A DNA stretch of 64,000 nt, from NCBI RefSeq assembly GCF_040250305.1, contig NZ_CP158190.1, positions 100,001 through 164,000 on the forward strand, in the 5' to 3' direction. The translations under genes and the position numbers were made by a program. This stretch comes from Peribacillus frigoritolerans. Its GTDB lineage: Bacteria > Bacillota > Bacilli > Bacillales > DSM-1321. Of this stretch, positions 58,565-64,000 are shown piece after piece. The first letter of the stretch is position 1. Each line of letters begins with the position of its first letter. The notes beneath the pieces are model-generated. The model worked only from the letters and a program-made list of their open reading frames with translations, made no database searches and was not told the origin of the DNA.

Positions 58565-58597
58565 AAAAGGACATCCATGTAAATGGATGTCCTTTTT
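58565..58597 (-). terminator. Bidirectional terminator 3' of the glycosyltransferase
   Basis: GGACATCCAT-GTAA-ATGGATGTCC (58569-58592) is a perfect 10-bp stem with A residues before it and T residues after it. It can therefore end the minus-strand glycosyltransferase and any plus-strand readthrough. The gap 58420-58560 shows nothing else. Confidence 0.85.
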
Positions 58598-58600
58598 ATC

Positions 58601-60130
58601 TTAATTGATCTTAAAGCCAAGATTAGAGTTAATCGTTGAGTAAAAGTTAAATGTCCTTTTGTTAAAAACGACTTGTTCCTTTTTGGAAATGTACAGTTTT
58701 TGATAATCATTATACCGTACGAATACTTCATAGCTTGATGAGTTCAGCTGATTGAGTGACTCTAAATCAAATTTAGCTGTCGCCCGTCCGCTTTCATTGA
58801 CCTCCAAGGGGAAAATATACTCCTGCGTTATATTTTTACGGTCTCTAAGGACGATATGTTGTACCTCATGTACATAATCACCATATATATCGAGTGTTAA
58901 TGTATAACTATCTTGAATGAAAGATCCGCTATGGAAGATCGCCAGCATTGGTACACGGATATGTTTGTTTTTCTCACTTGAAAGTGGGCCACTCATATAT
59001 GGTAAATTATTGAGAATCACATAATTTTTTATCTTTTCTTTTTTGTCCCATTTATATAATTTCTTTATATCATCATAATGGCCCTTAAGGAAAAGATCAT
59101 AGGCAACCTTATTGATCGGATGGAAAAAGGATTCTGATATATCATAGTTCAAATCTTTGGTTGTATCGATGACCTCCTGGAATTTATTAAAGTATTCTTC
59201 ATTATTTTCGCTTTTTAAGAAATGATATCGATTGAATAACCTTGTAATTGAATCAAATTCATAAAGCCTGTTTAAGATCATTTTTTCCTTCTCTGTATCC
59301 AGCTTTTTACTCTTTACATATTTGATCACTTTAATATTAGTATCCATTTTTTCCATGACATCAGTCTGTTTTGTTAAAGAAGCGTCATTGTCATCCAATC
59401 GGTTTAAATAATAGATGACTTGGGTTGTTGTAGAAATCGACTTACAATGTATAAGTACGTCAATAAAGAACTGCTTGTCCTCTGCAAATTTCATCTCAGG
59501 GTACTCAATATTATATTCTTTAAGCAATTTGAGCTTCATCATCCTTGCCCTTGGACCCAAGTGGTGAAAAATATGTGGAATGGAGAAAGGAGATACATTT
59601 CTCCTTTCTAAGCATGATTCATATTCGCCGACTATTTTCTTGCCCTTTGATCCCACTTCTATTGTTTTTCCGACTATATAATCATCATTGCTGCGCTTTA
59701 TTATGGAATATAACGATTTCAAACCTTCCTTATCCAACCAATCATCGGCATCCAAAAAAGTTATATAATCGGATTTTGCCAACTTTATCCCAAGGTTGCG
59801 AGGCTGGGCTGGTGTCCCCGTATTATTTTTTAAAAAAACAACAATGATATTTTTATATGCTTCGGCGTATTCCAGCAAAATTTCACGGGAAGAATCAGTA
59901 GATCCGTCGTCGACGAGTATATATTCGATATTTTTAAAACCAATAGTTTGATTAATGACTGAATCTATGGTTTTTCTTAAAAACTTTTCTGCATTATATA
60001 CGGGAGAAACAACTGTTACTTTACTTTTTTTAAAGATAGAGCTTTTATTTTTTATATAATATCCTTCTTCGTTATAAGTAATATTATTTTCAATTTCAAA
60101 GGATATTCTCTTATCCAATTGATCAGACAT
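58601..60130 (-). CDS. Family 2 glycosyltransferase with C-terminal beta-rich domain
   Basis: 509 aa. A GT-A fold lies at about 37-220 with VVSPVYNAEKFLRKTIDSVI, the metal/nucleotide motifs ILVDDGSTDSS and FLDADDWLD, and NTGTPAQPRNLGI. A helical middle section and a C-terminal domain (about 390-509) rich in beta strands follow. This layout recalls wall-teichoic-acid glycosyltransferases such as TarS; a cell-wall polymer as acceptor is inference. The ATG at 60130 follows GGAG by 8 nt; an upstream GTG overlaps the ribosome site. Confidence 0.82.
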   Translation of the reverse strand: MSDQLDKRISFEIENNITYNEEGYYIKNKSSIFKKSKVTVVSPVYNAEKFLRKTIDSVINQTIGFKNIEYILVDDGSTDSSREILLEYAEAYKNIIVVFLKNNTGTPAQPRNLGIKLAKSDYITFLDADDWLDKEGLKSLYSIIKRSNDDYIVGKTIEVGSKGKKIVGEYESCLERRNVSPFSIPHIFHHLGPRARMMKLKLLKEYNIEYPEMKFAEDKQFFIDVLIHCKSISTTTQVIYYLNRLDDNDASLTKQTDVMEKMDTNIKVIKYVKSKKLDTEKEKMILNRLYEFDSITRLFNRYHFLKSENNEEYFNKFQEVIDTTKDLNYDISESFFHPINKVAYDLFLKGHYDDIKKLYKWDKKEKIKNYVILNNLPYMSGPLSSEKNKHIRVPMLAIFHSGSFIQDSYTLTLDIYGDYVHEVQHIVLRDRKNITQEYIFPLEVNESGRATAKFDLESLNQLNSSSYEVFVRYNDYQKLYISKKEQVVFNKRTFNFYSTINSNLGFKIN

Positions 60131-60180
60131 GTAGTTCACTCCATTTATTTTATAAGTTAAAAGATAGGGAAAATGACAGA

Positions 60181-60208
60181 TTGAAATGATGAATCAAGGT
60201 GCTATAAT
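60181..60208 (+). promoter_or_regulatory. Orphan plus-strand promoter-like sequence
   Basis: TTGAAA (60181-60186), a 16-nt spacer and a perfect TATAAT (60203-60208) point into a gene-free region. It may be a relic promoter or drive a short RNA. A weak hairpin, CTCC...GGAG, followed by TTTCTTGTTT lies about 115 nt downstream. Confidence 0.35.
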
Positions 60209-60506
60209 AATTGTACTACTAATTCGATATTGATTTACAATATTTTCAAAAATAAATTTATTAGTTAGTCATTTGCTGTCGATTTTTTAGAACCTTATAA
60301 TTAATAACATCTAGATTCAATCTGCTCCTGTTAGTAGTGGAGTTTCTTGTTTACCTAACTCTTCCGGAATTATAACAAATTTTAATTCGCATAATGAAAG
60401 AATTTTACTTCCTGATTAACGAAAACACATATGGAAATGAATCCTAAAAAAAATAAAAAAGGATGTACTCCCGTTTGTGATACCACTACTTATCAGTATT
60501 CGGCTT

Positions 60507-60710
60507 GTTTCTATCTGCCCTTCTAATCTGCTCTACCCCTTCGTGTCACCTGGACGAACAAATCTTAGAGCTTCCTCTAATCCTTTTCTTTTTTCTATTG
60601 CTACACATATTTTCAGTTAGTCCTTATTCAGAACCTTAAGCTTTTAATACGTCTATTTACAAGCCTGAATTCTGAAAATCAGTGGATACACTAGCATAAC
60701 ACACTTTCGT
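60507..60710 (-). pseudogene. Decayed serine recombinase (resolvase/invertase family)
   Basis: Read on the minus strand from 60710, the sequence gives KVCYASVSTDFQNSGL, a stop, then IDVLKA and TENM. After a frameshift near 60603 comes VAIEKRKGLEEALRFVRPGD. This follows the resolvase N-terminal pattern (GYARVSTDxQN ... ERxGLEEALRFVRPGDT). The start codon position reads ACG instead of ATG, with AGGAG upstream. Several stops and the frameshift make it non-functional. The catalytic serine in VSTD is still visible. The C-terminal part is gone. Confidence 0.82.
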
Positions 60711-60950
60711 GGGCGACTCCTTATTTCTAATACTCTTCCAGAATAAATAATTGAAACATAACCATCATTTTCAAGGATTTAATGAGCATAGTTTTATTAA
60801 CTTAATTAATGAACTTAAATAGCATCAGCTTTAGCAAGCTTGGTGGGATGAATTGTGTAAGAAATAAGGAAATACATAACGATGTTCTTTATTAAGAATG
60901 ATAATTCCTACAGTCAATTGATAAATTCCTTACACGATTAGCATCCACTG

Positions 60951-61073
60951 TGTAAACGCGCCAAACGGAAAAGTAAGTCTAGAAAGAGTAATACAGCTTG
61001 GCTTAAAATTCAGGTTCAACAGGTCGAAAAACACGACATGGATAATCAGTGTAAGATTAAAGGCCAAAAGAGA
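60951..61073 (+). pseudogene. Possible relic of an IS200/IS605 TnpB-like gene
   Basis: One open segment reads KRAKRKSKSRKSN followed by AWLKIQVQQVEKHDMDNQ. The spacing of SRK, SN, WLK, V, H and NQ resembles the TnpB segment KLSRKxxGSxNWxKARxKVAKLHEKIANQ. No catalytic residues or ends survive, and the match is weak. It lies next to the recombinase relic and a strong hairpin. Confidence 0.3.
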
Positions 61074-61080
61074 CATGTGC

Positions 61081-61124
61081 AGGCCGCTACCCGAGTCGGA
61101 AAGATCAGTCTCGGGTAGCGGCCT
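61081..61124. repeat. Perfect 15-bp inverted repeat, GC-rich
   Basis: AGGCCGCTACCCGAG (61081-61095) and CTCGGGTAGCGGCCT (61110-61124) form a perfect stem with a 14-nt loop. The region is AT-rich and there is no T run on either strand. It is likely a remnant of a mobile element end or a small interspersed palindrome. Other parts of 60140-61420 show no intact gene. Confidence 0.75.
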
Positions 61125-61227
61125 GAGTGGCAAGTTACGGGGGATAATTCCAATTTTCCCAGACCATTAACTCATTATCATCCGAGATGGGCAGGATGCA
61201 TTTTAGCAGGTTTCTTATAGAAGATAC

Positions 61228-61253
61228 CATATCGTATTTCGATATGCCTTTTT
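61228..61253 (+). terminator. Small terminator-like hairpin before ybaK
   Basis: CATATCG-TATTT-CGATATG followed by CCTTTTTC. It would block readthrough from the relic region into ybaK. Confidence 0.6.
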
Positions 61254-61421
61254 CAATTAACTCCGTTCACCCATAAACCAAATCATCATCCTTCCCTGCC
61301 GAACCTATCCTCATTATTTTTTGCCAATGGAATAAATGAATGGTTCAAAATAGAACGCTAAAACTAAATTATGTCTTGGGAAATAATTTTGGGAAATGGG
61401 GAATTGCCCCGGAGGTGAATT

Positions 61422-61847
61422 ATGGCTGTGATATTAGGTTTACAGGAGCTGCAAAGGGAAAGGCAATTGAAGTTCGAACGCAGGCTGCTCAGGGAACTTT
61501 CCATTGAGGATATGAAGGGAAGGATTCAGCGTTACTTCGGACAGGATTTGATGGATGTTTTGGAGGAAGGCTATTTCGATGTTGCCATCGAGGCTTATTT
61601 ATTAGGAGCGAACTATAGTAAGTTTGGCTATTATGGTGAGTCGGAAGAAGATGTAAGGTCCAGGTGCTGGAAGGAAGAGAAGTTTTTGGTCGATACTCTT
61701 TTTAACTTCATTTTGTATTGGCGGGAAGTTACAGCGAATAACGCTTTCGATGAAGGTTTGTTTTATTGCTGTGAAGGATTTGTGGGGGATTGGTGGCTGG
61801 ACGGCTTTAAGACTGGTGAAAAACGATATAAAATGAAACTGCATTAG
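61422..61847 (+). CDS. ybaK: YbaK, DUF2521 family protein
   Basis: 141 aa, soluble, acidic and rich in aromatic residues. It includes IQRYFGQDLMDVLEEGYFDVA and a C-terminal GDWWLDGFKTGEKRYKMKLH. It is recognised by its place just before cwlD and by resemblance to B. subtilis YbaK; the function is unknown. GGAGGTG precedes the ATG. It marks the return to conserved gene order. Confidence 0.85.
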   Translation: MAVILGLQELQRERQLKFERRLLRELSIEDMKGRIQRYFGQDLMDVLEEGYFDVAIEAYLLGANYSKFGYYGESEEDVRSRCWKEEKFLVDTLFNFILYWREVTANNAFDEGLFYCCEGFVGDWWLDGFKTGEKRYKMKLH

Positions 61848-61890
61848 GAAGGTAAATTCCCATTCCTTGTTCTAATTCCATGGTTTGTCC

Positions 61891-61898
61891 CATACTTT
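61891..61898 (+). promoter_or_regulatory. Possible sporulation-type -10 upstream of cwlD
   Basis: CATACTTT in the 82-nt ybaK-cwlD gap resembles the sigma-E -10 (CATACANT). The -35 is poor. In B. subtilis cwlD is expressed during sporulation. Weak support. Confidence 0.3.
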
Positions 61899-61929
61899 TT
61901 AGTAGAGAGATCATGGAAGGGGAACGGTC

Positions 61930-62646
61930 ATGCGCAGAAAGCTAAAATATACAGGAATCGCAATGGGATTGTTTGTCCTTTTTTTAATTGTGACTTTTAA
62001 ATTTGTTGAAGATGATTCTTGGGACTCCTGGAACCTTCCGTTGGCAGGTAAGGTCATCATTCTGGATGCAGGTCACGGAGGAATGGACGGCGGGGCAAAT
62101 GTACAAGAGATTATGGAAAAGGAAATTGCCCTTTCCGTTTCATTAAAGGTCAGGGACTATTTACAGGAACAAGGTGCCCTTGTCATCATGACCCGTGAGA
62201 AGGATGAGGATTTGGCACAGGGAAATACAAAGGGGATTCGCCAGCGAAAACAGGAGGACTTACGGAATCGGGTTAAAATGATCAATGATTCGGAAGCGGA
62301 CTTATTCTTAAGCATTCATTTGAACTCTTTTCCATCAGCGTCATCGAAAGGTGCCCAGACCTTTTATACAAGCAGATTTGAGGAAAATGAACAGGTGGCA
62401 AAATTCATTCAGACTGAAATCATTAGAAACCTTGAAAATACAAAGCGTGATGCAAAAACGATTAATAATGTGTATTTGATGAATTATGCTAAGAAGCCAG
62501 GAGCGCTTGTGGAAATTGGCTTTCTTTCCAATTCTGAGGAAAGGGAACGCCTTATCAGTGATAAGTATCAAGAAAAGGTTGCCAGTTCGATTTATATGGG
62601 GATTTTACGGTACTTTACAGAGGAAAAGCTATCGGATGAAGAGTGA
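61930..62646 (+). CDS. cwlD: N-acetylmuramoyl-L-alanine amidase CwlD (germination)
   Basis: 238 aa. An N-terminal membrane anchor (about 8-25) precedes an Amidase_3 domain with zinc ligands H49 (DAGHGG), E64 and H130 (SIHLNS) and catalytic E195 (VEIGFLSN). In spore formers CwlD strips peptide side chains so PdaA can form muramic-delta-lactam, needed for cortex lysis at germination. A strong ribosome site GGAAGGGGA precedes the ATG. Followed by its own terminator. Confidence 0.95.
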   Translation: MRRKLKYTGIAMGLFVLFLIVTFKFVEDDSWDSWNLPLAGKVIILDAGHGGMDGGANVQEIMEKEIALSVSLKVRDYLQEQGALVIMTREKDEDLAQGNTKGIRQRKQEDLRNRVKMINDSEADLFLSIHLNSFPSASSKGAQTFYTSRFEENEQVAKFIQTEIIRNLENTKRDAKTINNVYLMNYAKKPGALVEIGFLSNSEERERLISDKYQEKVASSIYMGILRYFTEEKLSDEE

Positions 62647-62652
62647 TGTCTG

Positions 62653-62679
62653 GGTCTTGTAAGGTACAAGGCCTTTTTA
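62653..62679 (+). terminator. Terminator after cwlD
   Basis: GGTCTTGT pairs with ACAAGGCC (one wobble), followed by TTTTT. Confidence 0.75.
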
Positions 62680-62739
62680 TTATGGGAAAATAATCTGGAT
62701 TCGCATGCAAGGTAGATAATAAGTTTTCTTTCCGTAATA

Positions 62740-62748
62740 TGTTATACT
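62740..62748 (+). promoter_or_regulatory. Extended -10 promoter of salA
   Basis: TGTTATACT gives an extended -10 (TGN-TATACT) 23 nt before the ribosome site. No clear -35 is visible. Confidence 0.45.
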
Positions 62749-62785
62749 GAAAAATGGGAAAATAAAATTCAAAGGGGTGCTCGGC

Positions 62786-63844
62786 TTGTTAACAGAAGAG
62801 AAAGTACTGAATTTATTAAAGGATCTTAAAGACCCTTTTCTACATAAAAACCTTGAAGAGACAAATGGAATTATAGAAATCAAAATAAAACCTGAAAAGA
62901 ATCATGTAAGCGTTAAACTTGCGATTGCGAAAACGGGGACTGCCGAACAAATGCAAATGCAATCGGAAGTTGTGGACTTGCTGAAAACGAACGGAGCGGA
63001 ATCGGTAGGCATCCGTTTCACGGAGCTTTCAGAAGAGGAATTAGCCAAGCATCGTGAAAGCATTCCTCAGGGTGAAGCGGACCAAGGCTTGCTTGGACCT
63101 AACAGCAAGACACAATTCATCGCGATCGCCAGCGGTAAAGGCGGAGTGGGAAAATCTACGATTTCAGTGAATTTTGCCACTTCACTTGCTCGTTTAGGTA
63201 AAAAGGTCGGACTGGTTGATGCCGATATTTATGGATTCAGCGTACCTGATATGATGGGGATAACAAAAAGACCGGTTGTTCGCGGGGAGAAAATCATTCC
63301 TGTAGAACGGTTTGGCGTTCAAGTTATCTCAATGGGCTTTTTTGTAGAGGATAACGCGCCGATCATATGGAGAGGGCCGATGCTGGGGAAAATGCTCAAT
63401 AGTTTCTTTAATGAAGTGGAATGGGGAGATTTGGACTATTTGGTCCTTGACTTACCGCCGGGTACAGGCGATGTTGCTTTGGACGTTCATACGATGCTCC
63501 CATCATGTAAAGAAATCATCGTTACGACACCGCATCCGACTGCAGCCTTCGTTGCTGCAAGAGCTGGTGCCATGGCCATCAAGACAGAACACGAAGTGAT
63601 TGGTGTCATAGAGAACATGTCATTCTTCGAAAGTAAAACGACGGGTGAAAAAGAATATGTCTTCGGAAAAGGCGGCGGAGGGAAGCTTGCAGAAGAGCTT
63701 CGTACAGAAGTTTTAGGTCAACTTCCCCTGCAACAGCCGGATTGGAATGAAGAGGACTTTGCTCCATCCATTTACGCCGCGGACCATAGGCTCGGCAGGA
63801 TTTACGAAGATATTGCTAAAAAGGTCATTGAAAAACTACAATAA
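62786..63844 (+). CDS. salA: SalA/Mrp/ApbC-type P-loop ATPase
   Basis: 352 aa. An N-terminal MIP18-like (DUF59) domain (about 1-90) precedes a MinD/Mrp ATPase with the deviant Walker A GKGGVGKST at about 117-125, plus YLVLDLPPGTGD and VIENMSFFES. Homologues carry Fe-S clusters or, in B. subtilis, repress scoC. The start is TTG at 62786: AAAGGGGTG is 6-7 nt upstream and the protein then begins in line with B. subtilis SalA. An in-frame GTG at 62777 overlaps the ribosome site. Confidence 0.93.
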   Translation: MLTEEKVLNLLKDLKDPFLHKNLEETNGIIEIKIKPEKNHVSVKLAIAKTGTAEQMQMQSEVVDLLKTNGAESVGIRFTELSEEELAKHRESIPQGEADQGLLGPNSKTQFIAIASGKGGVGKSTISVNFATSLARLGKKVGLVDADIYGFSVPDMMGITKRPVVRGEKIIPVERFGVQVISMGFFVEDNAPIIWRGPMLGKMLNSFFNEVEWGDLDYLVLDLPPGTGDVALDVHTMLPSCKEIIVTTPHPTAAFVAARAGAMAIKTEHEVIGVIENMSFFESKTTGEKEYVFGKGGGGKLAEELRTEVLGQLPLQQPDWNEEDFAPSIYAADHRLGRIYEDIAKKVIEKLQ

Positions 63845-63845
63845 T

Positions 63846-63882
63846 AAAGAAGGCTGATTCCGATTGGGAATCAGCCTTCTTT
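63846..63882. terminator. Convergent bidirectional terminator between salA and gerD
   Basis: A perfect 16-bp stem (63846-63861 with 63867-63882) starts in A residues and ends in T residues, serving both genes. Confidence 0.92.
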
Positions 63883-63890
63883 CATTCTTT

Positions 63891-64000
63891 TTACTTTTTC
63901 TCCTTCTCGGCCGCTTTAGTGGCTGCTTTATCCAATTTCTCTTGCATTTTAGCTTGGACGAGAGGACTCTCCATGGTTTCGATGATCAGCTCTTTATAGA
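63891..64000 (-). CDS. gerD: Spore germination protein GerD, C-terminal end (partial)
   Basis: Only the last 36 codons are in the window, on the minus strand: YKELIIETMESPLVQAKMQE, then KLDKAATKAAEKEKK and stop. The charged, lysine/alanine-rich tail and the place after salA fit GerD, the lipoprotein that clusters germination receptors in the spore inner membrane. The signal peptide and lipobox are outside the window, so the call relies on synteny. Confidence 0.75.
   Translation of the reverse strand, partial: YKELIIETMESPLVQAKMQEKLDKAATKAAEKEKK

Noticed and set aside
60930..61133. 67-codon minus-strand open frame in the relic region
   Set aside because: It reads through the 15-bp palindrome and the possible TnpB relic on the opposite strand; no ribosome site and no recognisable family.

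Overview
This window is a conserved core-genome stretch from a low-GC, endospore-forming Bacillaceae bacterium. Gene order and protein sequences match the Bacillus subtilis rrn-to-cwlD region closely. Several proteins and the accessory genes look more like the Peribacillus (Bacillus simplex) group than B. subtilis itself, but that genus assignment is inferred from recall and was not computed. Spore-former markers are sigH, cwlD, salA and the start of a gerD-like gene.

Layout. 1-1822: 3' half of a 23S rRNA and a complete 5S rRNA, closed by a terminator. 1981-13589: the class III heat-shock operon (ctsR-mcsA-mcsB-clpC) with sigma-B-like and sigma-A promoters and a CtsR operator, then radA, disA, yacL, ispD, ispF and gltX. 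13594-17696: a cysteine T-box controlling cysE-cysS-mrnC-rlmB-rae1. 17701-22393: sigH, rpmG-secE, nusG, rplKA and rplJL, several with their own sigma-A promoter, including an L10-type leader with attenuator. 22538-35831: a 16S rRNA methyltransferase gene, rpoB-rpoC, rplGB-rpsL-rpsG-fusA and tuf. 35947-50720: the S10-spc-alpha ribosomal protein supercluster from rpsJ to rplQ, including secY, adk, infA and rpoA. 51023-55374: ecfA1-ecfA2-ecfT-truA and rplM-rpsI.

From 55390 to about 61420 the conserved order is interrupted by an accessory segment. It holds a DHA2-type MFS exporter with a divergent TetR-type regulator, an orphan ECF S-component and a two-domain family 2 glycosyltransferase. About 1.3 kb of non-coding DNA follows, with a decayed serine recombinase, a possible TnpB relic and a strong 15-bp hairpin. 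Synteny resumes with ybaK, cwlD, salA and, entering from the right edge on the minus strand, gerD.

The most notable observation is that map (methionine aminopeptidase), normally between adk and infA, is a wreck: recognisable pieces lie in several frames with stops and internal deletions. The KOW-domain gene that follows map in B. subtilis is also absent. I see no CRISPR array, no tRNA gene and no intact insertion sequence or phage. I did not find a convincing new multi-gene system. The novelty lies in gene decay (map, recombinase), undescribed-looking RNA and DNA inverted repeats in the transcription/translation operons, and the accessory insert.
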